Assembly (NCBI RefSeq): GCF_900496995.4
Contig: NC_044030.1
Coordinates: 74,622,497 to 74,686,496, forward strand
Length of the DNA stretch: 64,000 nucleotides
Direction: 5' to 3'
Source: Aquila chrysaetos chrysaetos
Taxonomy: Eukaryota > Chordata > Aves > Accipitriformes > Accipitridae
In this document: piece after piece, positions 22,801-49,200 of the stretch
How the letters are laid out: every line of letters begins with the position of its first letter
Numbering within the stretch: the stretch's first letter is position 1
The notes under the pieces: generated by a model
The model's input: the letters and a program-made list of their open reading frames with translations, nothing else
Told to the model about the DNA's origin: nothing
Database searches by the model: none
Position numbers and translations under genes: made by a program

Positions 22801-25800
22801 TTTCTTCATCTTTCCTGTGTATGTTAAGCAGGAGATGAAAGATAAATGGAATACAGAAATACATAATATATGGGGATAGAAAGAGAGTTTAATGGTGGGA
22901 AGAGGGACACGGTTGCTGCACATGTCATAATGGAAGAGGAGTACAGTCACTAAAGGATGGTACATAGGTAGATAATTAGAGAAATCAGAGGGGGTAAACA
23001 TGCATTTTGACTACAGCTGAGAAGAGAGGGATGGAGAACAGCAAATGGAAGCAAAAGAATCAAATGTAAGAGTAGATAGGGAAAAATTAGAACTAGCAGA
23101 ACTGAGAGGAGTAATAAATGAGTTTGTGAGAAAAAAAGGAAGAGAAGAAAATACTTTTATATCAAAAGTGGGAATATGTACAACTGAAATAGTCTACTAA
23201 AGTAGTAACGCCTTATTAAATGCTAAATAGTTGGCAAAACACTGAAATCGACTGCTGTGTATCAGCTATTTTATACAAGAGGAAAAAGAAGTCCTATGCA
23301 TGAGAAGTGGTCATTCACCTTCAGTTACAGGATTTTCTTCCACGTACCTGATACTGGTCCTGGGCAAACAGAATACTTGAAGAGCTAGACCCCTCATCTG
23401 ATCTGCTGTTGCATTTCCTATATTCCCAAGGAAAAAAATCAAGGGAAATTAAGTGTACCACACTGTTTTTAAAAGCAACCTTCAACTTTTCAGACAGATC
23501 TACAGATGAGGTGCATTTACACATTTACATTGTCTCGCACATATGTCTATCATTCTTAAGCATTCTTCTATTTTTTATTTATTAAAGATAATGTAATGAC
23601 CTAGAAGCTCCAAGAGAAAAAGGACTTTGTGGATACTACTAAATGGTCTCTTGGCATTTCTGGGCATTGTTTAGTTTGTACCTGTGGCAACGTATCTGTT
23701 AACATTTTCCTTAATCAGAAAGTCCCTGTCTTTGTGAAAAATTTGGGAAATTACCAAGTCAGGCTTAAAATACATCCCTCACATTTAAGCTAAGTTTTTA
23801 AGATAAACTATTATATCTGTCAAAAGTAAGTAAGCAAAATACCTGAAGTAGTTGTGTGGCCTCTTGCAGTGCTGATATGCTAAAATCTGCGCTTATGCTC
23901 AAGATGTTGGTGCATAGAGCAGTTAGATGTAAGGAAGTCTTTTTTTACATCTTCCTCTTTTATTTTTGGAAGGTTTAATGTCCTGTTCTACTTTGTGATG
24001 CTGCTTCTCTTGGACCTTGTCTTTATTTAACTTTTTTTTTTGGACAATGCTGCTTTTTGGTCTGTTTTTGTGCACTGCTGAGTAACTTCACCTCATTTTG
24101 ACATCAGTAAAACCAGAAAGATTTCACTTCGGTTCCTATAAAGACTGCAATGGTCAGTTTCACAGACATGTAGCACTGAGTAGATTTTTTACAGGATGCT
24201 GGAAATCTTTGTAGAAGTAACTTGTAGAAAATACCCCTTCAGTAGGACAGAAAATTATACATGTCTAGAAAGAGGCAGATCTTTCTACATGCGGAATACA
24301 TGCAGAAATATAATGATGTCAAATAATATTTTTTAATATTCATAATGCTGTAGACTACTTTTAATTCTCATCCCTGTGTCCTTCATTCTAAAAGAAAGAG
24401 GAAACTACTGCTCAGCTATACTCAGAAAGAGCTCCTAGGCTGCTCTAGTGTTGTTTATTTTTCATCTTGGAAAGTAATTTTTTTATTCTGACTACAAATA
24501 CCATTCATCATTTGGATTAACACAACCATCAGTTCCATATATCCATTATGTTGCTCAGAGATACTCAGCACTATCTGGGCTTCTGAAATCTTTATATTGT
24601 GTTTCATATATTTTTTTTAGTCATTGTATAAAATATAGCAATACTGAGGGTGCTGGTCCAAAAAAATATCGCCCAGAAAAAACATGTCAGCAGTCATTAA
24701 CTAATGGTATTTGTTCAAATTTCTGCCATGCTGTTAAGTGCAGGTAAAAGTTTCTGGAACTTCCTTGCCTTTAATTGTGCCAGCAGGTCTCTCAAAGAAA
24801 CATATTTATAAATTAAATTGCATGTTCTGAATAATATGCAGAATAAACAGTATGCTTCCCAGCAGAGAAAGAGATGATCCAATATTTAAAGCAAACCTAT
24901 TTCCATTTGCGTAAACCCTTTCATTGCTAGTCTTGCAATACAAGCTAGGCATTTTTTCCATTACAATTTCAGAATTTGTATGCAATCTGGAACGTCCAAG
25001 TTATCATAGTGTCACTACTGTAGCAACAGAGTGATTTGAAGCACAATTATTCTATGAACCAGATCCAAATGTTTTGTAAATTTCTAAAACTCAAGAAATT
25101 ATAGGAAGTAGATTTCATATGCAGTATGTACATTGGTTGGAGAATACTGGTATAAAAATAGTTGCTCAGGAATTCTTCATTGTTTCTAAGTGTATCTGAA
25201 GGAAAATGCTTTAAAATGTATTTTTTAAGTTCTTAATATTGAAAATACTGGCTTTAATAAAATCTGTTAGCGATTTCACTTGTAAGATCAATATTGTTCT
25301 GAAGTCTGTAGCTTTCTGATGGACTTTTCAATCTTTTGTCATTGTAAAATCTCTTTGCAATGGTGTTTGCATTTCAATTTAATAAAAGTTCTTGAATAAA
25401 ATTCACAAATTCTAGCTTTCTTCATAAAATATAACAATTCCAGTATATAATATATATAAAGAAAGGAAAAGCCAGACATCCAGCACAGTCTGTAGGACAG
25501 GCTTCCACTGTTCTGCAAGTGGAAGGCCCTGTGATAGATGTGTTTAAACCACTTTGCATGCACCAAGCAATTGAACCACGTAACACCGATGGCTCATGCA
25601 CCAGGTCACAACTTTCATGCTTCTTTATGGCTCTTTGTGTTGATGAAAATTGTCTTTATCACTGAAATTCAGGGATTTCAAGTTAGCAAGGGTAAAGTTT
25701 GATTGAGAAAGGTTGAGCATTTTGGAGTCCTAAGGTATCTAAGCACTGCCCTGAGTAGTAGAAAGTACAAATCTCTAACCCATTGAGCAAGATCAGGCAG

Positions 25801-26429
25801 TTTTCCTGCAAAACTGGGGCTGCCTCTCAGGGTAGGTGATGTAGTCAGCCTTCTGCCTTAGGAACGGCTATAGGGTCAGCAAAATCATTGTCAAGTATCT
25901 TCCACTGGCAATTGTGCCTAGTTACAGTGTATGCCAATTACCACTGTAGGGAACGTCATCACAAATCTTACTTCTTTTAGTATTACGGGGAACTGTAAGG
26001 TAATGGAGGAAGCCAACAACAGAGAGCTTCCCGCTTTTCCCATCCCCGTAGGAGGTTGTGCTAGTACTCTTTGCTGAGGAAGTGGGGGGAAAAAAAAAGA
26101 AGAAACAGGTCATCAGGTATCCCTCTTGCAACATCTTTCAGTTTGTCCTTATCCACCCAGCTGCCCTTCAAGATAACACCCCCTTCTTTCTTTTTTTTTC
26201 CTGGTGTGACTTTGTGTTACCGATCTGCCTCACACTCGCCGTTGCTTCGGCCCCAGGTAGTCTGCCATGACCAGCCTCGGGAGTCCCCTCGAGCACTGCT
26301 GTGTGAGGGGGGCCGGCGCTCACACAAACTACCGCTGCTCTGTAAGGATAAAACGCGCTCCCTCACAACCACCTTTTTAATTAGCGCACATTCAAGTTTT
26401 GCGACTCAGGATGGGATAGGACTGGATTA
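19892..26429. other. AT-rich intergenic DNA between PRLR and AGXT2
   Basis: About 6.5 kb without a supported exon, RNA gene or recognisable mobile element. Open frames here are short and lack coding character. The last 180 bases (about 26250-26429) are more CpG-rich and may be an old LTR fragment. Confidence 0.55.
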
Positions 26430-26822
26430 CGCCAATATGAATATGAGCCAGCAGTGTGCCCAGGTGGCCAAGAAGGCCAACGGCATCCTGGCCCGTATCA
26501 GAAATAGTGTGGCCAGCAGGAGCAGGGAGGTGGTTGTTCCCCTGTACTCGGCACTGGTGAGGCCGCACCTCGAGTACTGTGTTCAGTTTTGGGCCCCTCA
26601 CTACGGGAAAGACATGGAGGTGCTGGAGCGTGTCCAGAGAAGGGCAACCAAGCTGGTGAGGGGCCTGGAGCACAGGTCTTGTGAGGAGCAGCTGAGGGAG
26701 CTGGGGCTGTTTAGTCTGGAGAAAAGGAGGCTGAGGGGAGACCTTATCGCTCCCTACAACTGCCTGAAAGGAGGCTGTAGTGCAGTGAGTGCTGGTCTCT
26801 TCTATCAAGTAACTAGTAATAG
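26430..26822 (+). mobile_element. CR1 LINE, 5' part of a split copy
   Basis: Plus-strand CR1 reverse-transcriptase C-terminal sequence begins at [17 protein letters not shown] and continues through [20 protein letters not shown] to the point where CR1 should read ...taggacaagagg. There it is broken by the element at 26823-27395. The 3' remainder resumes at 27396 at the matching CR1 position, so both parts were one insertion. Confidence 0.9.
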
Positions 26823-27395
26823 TGATGCGCAGAAAACAGAGTCCACAATCAGTGAGATTGTAAAGTAGGTATGTTCATTCAGCGCTGGGCAGCACGGGGG
26901 GTAGTCCCACCAAAGTCGTGCACGCCGGACTTTGCAGTTCGCTTCAAGTTTATACAGTCAAGTGTTACATATTCACAATACACCTATACATATGCATGAC
27001 CTATCCCCGCTTCATATTAAAATTAGCTCCGAGAGGTCATTTCCATAGTCTCCTCTCAACTGCACTTGCGCAATGCCTCTTTATGGTGGTCGTCTGGTGG
27101 TCGCAGAGATGAAGATAGATGACTCCTCTTCGTCACCGCTAGTAACCTCTTTTCCTGCGCAGGCTCAGTGGTTTCTTGGTATTCACCCAAGCCGCAAGAC
27201 CAGTCTTAGCTGGCTCTTGGGGCCAGCTCCTGCTTCTTAGCAGGAACTGTCTCTGCCTCATTGGCTGGTTCTTGGGACCAGCTCTTATCAAGGACTGTCT
27301 CTACCTCAGCTAATTTCAACGATGTAAGCGCTAAACATCATCTTTCATCCCCCTTTATTATGTCTACTGAGATTCTTTTGACTCCCCTTGTCTCA
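26823..27395 (-). mobile_element. Solo ERV LTR inserted in the CR1, reverse orientation
   Basis: The 573-bp insert reads TGATGCGC... to ...GTCTCA on +, so on the minus strand it has TG...CA ends. Minus-strand features near its 3' end (gaatgaacatacctac, a decayed AATAAA) fit an ERVK-type avian LTR. The CR1 on either side is continuous apart from the insert. Flanking bases AATAG (26818-26822) and ATAAG (27396-27400) look like a decayed target duplication. No viral coding sequence remains. Confidence 0.75.
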
Positions 27396-27649
27396 ATAAG
27401 ACAAGAGGAAATGGCCTCAAGTTGTGCCAGGGGAGGTTTAGATTGGATATTAGGAACAATTTCTTTACTGAAGGGGTTGTCAGGCATTGGAACAGGCTGC
27501 CCAGGGAAGTGGTTGAGTCACCATCCCTGGAGGTGTTCAAAAAGTGCCTAGACAAGGTACTCCAGAACATGGTTTAGTGGGCATGGTTGATGGTTGGACT
27601 CGATGATCCTGAAGATCTTTTCCAACCTAAATGATGCTATGATTCTATG
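27396..27649 (+). mobile_element. CR1 LINE, 3' part of the split copy
   Basis: Resumes with acaagaggaaatggcctcaa and reaches the CR1 3' end (gatcttttccaacctaaatg, then atgctatgattctatga) at about 27649. The CR1 end lies 174 bases before the AGXT2 start codon, forming the left edge of the AGXT2 CpG island. Confidence 0.9.
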
Positions 27650-27822
27650 AAAATGAAGCTGCCGGCCCCACGACAGCGACAACCGGCAACCGCCGCCGCC
27701 GGAGCCAACGTCCGCGGCCCGCGAGGCCGCTCCCGCCGGCAGGTGCTGAGGGGCCCCGCGCGGGCGGGGCGAGGGGCGGGGCCGCGCGTCCCCGGCCCGG
27801 CGCTGCTCTGGTACCGGCCGAC

Positions 27823-41800
<13,978 letters not shown>

Positions 41801-41951
41801 ACTTGATTTGTTCCCTTACATGAGACGCACACAGAACCCCCAATACTTGCCACCCAGACCTGGTACTACTCTACATTGGATAAGAAAATCATAGTCGGAA
41901 GAAGAAGTACTTGTTCAGTATCATAAGAGTGGTCTGACAGATCCAGTGTTT

Positions 41952-41957
41952 AATAAA
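41952..41957 (+). terminator. AGXT2: AGXT2 poly(A) signal
   Basis: AATAAA 152 bases past the AGXT2 stop, the first canonical signal downstream. Confidence 0.7.
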
Positions 41958-42524
41958 GAATACACTGTAACCTGTTTTGTAAACATACAGTTCAGTTCTA
42001 CAGTGGTGGTGTGTATTCTATGTATATTCTACACACAGCTATTCTAGCATTAGCATAAAAAACCCTGATTGGATTAACTGGGTATCAGATGAAGAGGCAG
42101 ACGTATATTCATCTTTCATCTATGAAAGTCATATAAAAATTGGTAATTTTTAGAAAGAGGGAGAGGAAAATAATAAAGTTGTTTTGGGGAAGTACACTGG
42201 GTGTTGTAGCATCCATAGTGCCCTTGGGGGTGGTACCAGCACTGCAGTGGCATGCCTCCTGCTGCCCTGGCCATGTTGCTTTGTATGATGGCATTTACTG
42301 CCACATCTTAAATATGTTTTGACAGAAGCACCACATGCTCCCCAATGGCTGAGCATTGGTGTGTGGTGTTACAGAGGTGGCTGGGACCAGTGCAGGGTAG
42401 TCCCCGACTGCCTTCCACAGCGGTCACCACTGCTGCTGCCCCCAGCACCCCCACCAAAACCTTGCTATTTATACCAAATACATACAAGCATTTGTAAAAC
42501 ACACAAATGATAGAAGTATTTGTT

Positions 42525-42530
42525 TTTATT
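42525..42530 (-). terminator. DNAJC21: Candidate DNAJC21 poly(A) signal
   Basis: Minus-strand AATAAA about 560 bases after the DNAJC21 stop codon. A plus-strand AATAAA (42533-42538) lies two bases away, giving a back-to-back pair. Confidence 0.55.
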
Positions 42531-43090
42531 TCAATAAAAGAATTTAAAGTCAAAAAGCAACACTGCAGACTTCAGTCTGTGAGATTTCACTTACATAAGC
42601 ATAATAAATCTCTGGGTGAGAGCCACTCTGATCAGAACATAACTGGAGGTTTCAAATAGAGGTAAAACTGTCTACACCTACTAAAATGACACACTGTAAT
42701 TAGGGCATGAAAAAGAAAAGTTTGCATAAAGTTGAAAAGTTTCTAATGACAGTAATTATTTTTTATCATGGGGCTCTAATCTAGTCATCTTCCTTTCCAA
42801 AATATGCTTTTCTTCTCCTCCTGCTGCTTTTAGGATTGCAAAGCACACTCATTAGTGATATAGTAAAGATACAAACTATGGCTAATAGGTCAAATCCAGT
42901 TATTAAAAGCTGATCAAAAGAAAGCACACATTCCTTCACAAGATAATACTCCTTTTGCTACATCTTCCTTTTTTCCAAAATTAGGACTTCCCTTCTCTGT
43001 TTTAACTCTGAACACAGGCAATGTGCACCTTCCAGTTTTGGGAGAGTTTTCACATACTATTCTAAAGACTGTTACTCTAAAAAAGCTCTC

Positions 43091-43252
43091 TTAGTGTTTA
43101 CGTTTCTCTTTTTTGTTTCTGGTGTTTACAGCTCCAGTTACAGGTGGTGCTTGGGCTGGTTTTGCATGTCGCATGGTTTTGAGGTGTTCAAACAGTTTAT
43201 TTCGGGATGGAAATGTACATTTGCAGGTTGTACACTGGATGGGAACTTCATT
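43091..43252 (-). CDS. DNAJC21: DNAJC21 terminal exon, second zinc finger
   Basis: Acceptor cattgcag precedes [20 protein letters not shown], followed by [11 protein letters not shown], a C2H2 finger, and a lysine-rich C-terminus KKEKRKH with TAA at 43093-43091. The basic tail fits the nuclear/nucleolar location known for the family. Confidence 0.94.
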   Translation of the reverse strand, partial: NEVPIQCTTCKCTFPSRNKLFEHLKTMRHAKPAQAPPVTGAVNTRNKKEKRKH

Positions 43253-46200
43253 CTGCAATGAGGAAAAAAACCAAAATGCTTCACAATCATATGTAATGTG
43301 CAATAAATGTAATACACCAATTTGTTGTGTGCAGTTTCTCTTAGTGAAATGTGAATAAGCTGTTTGTTTCTATCACAGATATTCCATTACTGAGGAACAA
43401 ATATATATATTAAAAAAAAAAAAATCACAAGTATAGCTTCTTGAAATTTCAAAGAGTACTAAGTAAAACCAAGAACAAGAATAGAAGCCTTGCAAATCTA
43501 ATTCAAGATAAAGAATACTTTTGATTTCACCTGACTATACACACAGCACTTTAGGCTCTGAGCTTTAGTGAATTTATTATGTCTTAGCTGTAGTTACTAC
43601 AAGATTTTGCTCTTTCTGGGAAGCATCAATATTGGGAAAGATGCAAATGGTACTGCCTGTCACCTGCCTGATGACAACAGCTCTGTCTTCAGTTGTTTAA
43701 TTTGTTTGGTTTGAACTGCCTTGGACACAGAGCTTTAGCAACTCTCTTAAGTTGCTCTTCTCTGCGAGGACAAAAGCTGCTGTTCCAGTCTCCCAGCTTC
43801 TAATAAAATCATAGGGATAGAAATACCTGTATTATTAGAAAATAAGAAAAAAACTGAAACAGAATTTGTGGACTGGAAGTGACCAAACAACCAACCTTGT
43901 TTGTAGTATTATGACCACCAGCTTTTAAATAGTGTAAGTACTTTGACATACTGTTGTTGGGTGCTCTGAAGCAGACTTTTTTGCATCCTTGGCTTTTTTC
44001 CCTTTAGGCTTAGTACTGCTGATAAACAAAGAGAAACCAAGATCAGTGCATTCAACATTCAACATTTAAGAGCATCTGATGGTTTTCAGTCATCAGTGTC
44101 TCCACTGCTTTCCCCTGTTCTTCCTTCAAACAACACAATGCAAGAGCTTCTAGCAAAAAAATAAAGCAGTTTAATTTATATGATCAATTGTTGAGATCAA
44201 GATTCAGCTAGATGGTGAATCAGCTACTGGTAAGTGATGTGGCGGGGATCTGCAGTCAAAGACCAATTCCAAAGTAGATCCTAACAGTCCTTGCTTAGTA
44301 TCCTATTTACTCAACTCTGATTTAGTGGAGTAGCCCCCAGTTCACATTGGCTAGTAAATCTAGACTTGCCTGACAGTATCAAACATGACACAGAATGACA
44401 CAGTGCAATATTGCAAGTCAGCACACCTTGTCACTTCACTTTCTGCTTCCTTCACTTGGCTGACATCCTCTGTCGTGCTTGTGTCCCCTGACACAGCACA
44501 TCTTTGGCCATCATTTACCACCTCCTCTGCTGAGCCACTCTGCTTGTCCACTCCGGGCACCTCCTCTTGTTCAACTGTTCCTGCATCAGCACTTTTATCA
44601 GAACAGTCCTTGTCAGTCTGTCCAAACAGAAGACATGCAAGTTAACTACTTTAAGTTCATTAGTGATTATGTTTATAGTATTATACTTATTTATCTCAGA
44701 CACGGGTGGGCAGGGAGAACAGAAAGCCATGGACCACCTTAATTTTACTGTTTGTTTTCAGTGAAATTGTAACAGGCAAAACCGTAGTTCTCCTGTTTTG
44801 AAAGATGAGGCCACCTGTGATAAAAGGAAGAAACACCAATAAAACAGCCTCTAAAACTACAGAAGAGGAGAATGAAGGTAGCTTTTAATTATACGCAGGG
44901 CTCATTCTCTTCTGGCTACCATTTCACATTATAAAACAGTGGCCTTCCTTGTAACTTTGCAAAATGTTATTTAGACTAAAGTTTTCTGTGCCAGACACCT
45001 GCATTAGGAGACAAGTCAAAGTAACTGAGCTGAATGAAGCTAGATAAACACACTGTATTTTCCCTCCCTAACAGAAACACTGGCAGCCTTTTCCACGTAC
45101 CAGAAGACAAGAGTAGACTCAACACATGCACTCTGTCAAAAGATCAACCCCTGATCATGTCTGAAGCAATACAGCTCAGCTCCCAAAAGCAGGGTAACAA
45201 ATTTGACCTAACACTGCATTAATGCAACTCTATCACCTTTAGTATCTTTTGCAGAGTCTCAGCTACCTGAAAAAACTTGGCTAATCTATCTACTTTCAGG
45301 AGAAGAAAACAAAAATCATAGCAATTCCCTGCACTTTGTAAAGCTTGGTAGAGGATGGAGGTTATGTTCCCAGAAAAATCTGTCTGTGGAAGATTCCAGC
45401 TCATGCTACGCAAGAGTGGCACCTACTGTCTGGGCAGCAGAAGAGCTCGTGAACAAGCTGATAGAAGAGAGACGCAGTGCCTATATGCAATCTGTACAGT
45501 GAGACCAAGACCTTCTGATTTCAAACTGAGAAGGCAAGAGTTGAACAGGAGCCTGATGGCCTGCATGGAAACAACAAGGTCAAGCCAATACTGACTTGGA
45601 GTATGCAATACCAGCCAAAGTGAAGCAAGAAAAATTCAGTTTCTTGCAAGTCTCAGGGAAGTTTCTTGAGGATAAGAGATAATGATGGTGTGGGAGAGGG
45701 CAGAGAAGGTGAACATACAATAGGAGACTAGAGGGGTTAGGTTGGGAGAAGACAGAAGACCATCTTGGGAAAGGGTGGAAGAGGCAGGACCTGGTACTGA
45801 AAGCTCACTGGGAAAAGGCTAGGATTGAGGTAGTAAGTAGAGAAGAAGTAAGACTTGAAAAGGATCAAGGTTGAGGAAGACAGGCAGAAAAGTTTGCTCA
45901 CTGTGGCACTGCTGCCACTCAAACCTGAAACAGCTTGCAGTTCTTGAATTTTACCTGCTGCTGTAAGCACAGATCTGTCATATCATGCACAGACTCAGAG
46001 CCTAGAGTACAACAGGTTGGTGTTACTCATGTTTACAATTCAAGCGAAAGGTGGAATGGATGTGTTTCCAACAACTACAGTGTCATTAGGATGCCAATAA
46101 TGTGTTAGGGTTTTTTTTTCCCTAAGCTAGAGATTAACGAACAATACGTTATATCAACTCTAGCAACCAAAGCAGAAAACGACCAAACAATTGAGCTGCT

Positions 46201-49200
46201 AATGTACTAAGGCCATTGGTGGTCTTTCTGATCAATTCCTTGCACTCTGCCTATCTGCCTGTTTCCATCTGTCTTCCTTACACTTCAGACTGTAGCCTCT
46301 TTAGAACCAGCACCACATTTATTAGGATCTGCACAAACAGAACAAAGTGAGGTCTATGAGACTATTATCATAAAATATGATCATAATAAGTGTATAAAAA
46401 TTATTTTGCAGTCAAAGAAGAACTAAAACTATCTGAAAACAGTCTTCAAGTTCTGTAGAATTTCCAAGTCTCTCTTATTTTTCAGGACAAAAAAAAAAAG
46501 TTAAATTAGGAGATAACAAAACTGGATTGTAAAGTTCCCAGAATACCATGGTATGACTACATGCCATCATCCTTGTTTTCTGTTTCTTCCTCTGCTTCTT
46601 CGAGAGTCTGTAAAGATAAGAATTTAGAATTACCTCTTTTCGAGGAAAAGACGAATGAGTACAATTTCTAAAAAGGTACCAAGTTATATTCTTGCTTATC
46701 CTCTTAACGTAATAGGGAGACGGTAGCCACAAACAGAAAACTACTCATGCCTGAAATGAAAACAACAGTTCTCCTAAACTACTCATTGCATTTAGTAAAA
46801 CATTTATTCTGCTTAGACTGAACTTGAAGATACTAGTGAGAGTTGGTATTATGCTTTGGCCATTCAAAAAATGAAGTTGTGCAATTTACTTCATCAGTTC
46901 TGATTTTTAAGCACACTCATTTTCTATGCGTGCCAGCATCCAACTGACAAAAAGTACCAAAAAAGTACTGAATGAATAAACACTGGCCCTGTGCAAGTTC
47001 CCCTGTTTGAAAAGTAACAATCACTTTTCCTTAACATGTAACTTTAAGAAGCAGAGAAAATATGAGACTATTATCCTACAACATTTGAATCCAGTCACAC
47101 TAATGTATGCATTTTACTAGGACTTTGATGCTAAGCAATATTTTAAATGGCATAAAACTGCGAGTTCCAACACAACTATAAATCACCAGAAGCTCCCTCT
47201 GAGGGCCTCCAAGACTTGCTAAATCATTAGTCACGATAAAATTAAAGCCAATTTAAAGTACTTCTGCTTGGGCATGTGTTCTCCTTCTTTCTTCTCTTTG
47301 GTATTTATTTCATTTGCCTCATCCAAAGACACAGGAAATTTCCCTTCTTCTTCTTCCAGTTGCTGTCGTAACAGTGCTACCATCTCTCGATGCTTCTTTG
47401 ATTTTTCGTGATTCTTCATGCTGTGAAGAACAGCAGATCATTACTGCAGGTAGCTCTGAGCAAACATTGTTATACTTACAGATAAATTAATAACAGGCCC
47501 ATTTTCCATCACTACTAAGTATGGAAAATTCTGCCCTGACAATGTCTCTACTGCAAAGACAACACTGACCATTATGTGGAGTTAAAACATCTTTAAAATG
47601 CATTTTTTAAAAAGTTAAAACCCAACACCCCCAACCCCCAAATCCCCAACCACAAGCACTTACGCTTTCTCAGTTTTCAAAAATTTCTCACAAGCAGGGC
47701 AGTACAGATCACCACCAAACTCAGCTTCTTCAGTCTCATCCTTCTGTTTGTCTGAAGAGATCAGTAGGGATCAGAGAGACAAAGTCAGATAAGTGATTTT
47801 TCAGTAAGCTGCTCTTAAAGCCCCAGAAAATAGTCACATTGACATTCAACTTCCTTAGTATTATTGACACGCAGTCATCAAGATCGTCTCGCCAAATCAT
47901 ACATTAGCCTAAACCAACAGCTGTAGCTTGATGTCTTCTCATGCTCACTGGAAAACCCCAAAGAGGGCCAGACTCTAGCCTGGCTGGCACACCTCAGCTG
48001 GAGGCACGGAGTTGCACCACCGTCAGAACTGTGAATCCGTGGCTTTAAGTGCAGTGAGCCAATACTCGGGCTATAACGACTCAATATAGATCACCCTCCC
48101 ACACCCCATACCTTTGATGCCTTTTGTCTCCTGTTGTTGTAGTTTATCTTCAGCATCTGGTCCATCTTCAAATTCCTTTTCATATTGTGCCTCAATCTCT
48201 TGCAACTCTTTCTCCATATCCGACAGAGTCATCCAGCTCTGTTCCTTGTACTGTTCAGTAAGCCTTTAAGTAGAATAATACAATAACTTCTACACTGCAT
48301 CCATGAAATAGGAATTACAGAAGCAGTATTATTTAAAGGATAACTTGGTCTTCTCTGGTATTTTAGGAGAAAAGTCCTGAACATATTATGATGGAGCAAA
48401 CAATTGTCTGTAGGGCCTGGAAATCTGAGCAGTTAATTTGTGATGTCAACAGGCACATCTACGCTGCAAGTAAAGAGGCGTTAACATAGGTAGGTCCTCC
48501 TTGAATTTCAGGCAGGAAATGCTATGCAGCATGGCCAATGTCAAGCTGGCAGCAGTAAAGTAGCTCAATCCTCAAAGCAGTACAGCTGCTTTTACCTGCT
48601 GCAAGATCCAAACCCACGAACAGAACAGGACCACTAAAGCCACAAGCACATCATTCCTTGACTCTGCGCTATGGGAATGTACCAGCTCAGTTTTCCAAAT
48701 CTAAGTGTGGCCCGGGTTATCAATCAGTGCACCACAATACAGACAAATTTTGCTCTAGCTGGATCCTGGACTCAGAATTACCAAGCCATTTGTCAGTAAA
48801 TGCATAACTCGGCTTCATTATCCCTTTTGGAAAAAACATATATAAATGTGTATATATACACACACACACACATATATATATAAATAAAAATAAATAAATT
48901 GTATATAATCTATTCCATATATATTTTAATTATTATTATATTATTTTAATCAATACACAATTATTTTGCAAGTGCACTCTTACAAGAATTTAAGCTCCTT
49001 CCTCCCATTTGCAGGCAAAAAACTCTTCTAATTAGAAGAATAAATTGTGCTTACACTTGGGAGAGAGGCTCTTCCTTCTACTTAATTTTGGGAAAAATAA
49101 AAGCATCCAAAAAATGCATTTAGTCCAATGAAAGTGTCCTTTCTGAAGAGTTAAAAGGAAAAGCAAAACTATTTTCATTTTTCCCACTTTCTTTTTAGTG

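Larger units (their letters stand above)
41801..43090. other. Convergent 3' ends of AGXT2 and DNAJC21
   Basis: Contains the AGXT2 3' UTR (poly(A) signal at 41952-41957) and, from the other side, the DNAJC21 3' UTR (candidate signal at 42525-42530 on -). The sequence 42180-42440 is slightly GC-richer without recognisable coding or repeat content. Confidence 0.6.

Noticed and set aside
26071-26868. 265-codon plus-strand open frame
   Set aside because: It joins unrelated upstream sequence to CR1 reverse transcriptase and then runs into an LTR; not a host gene.
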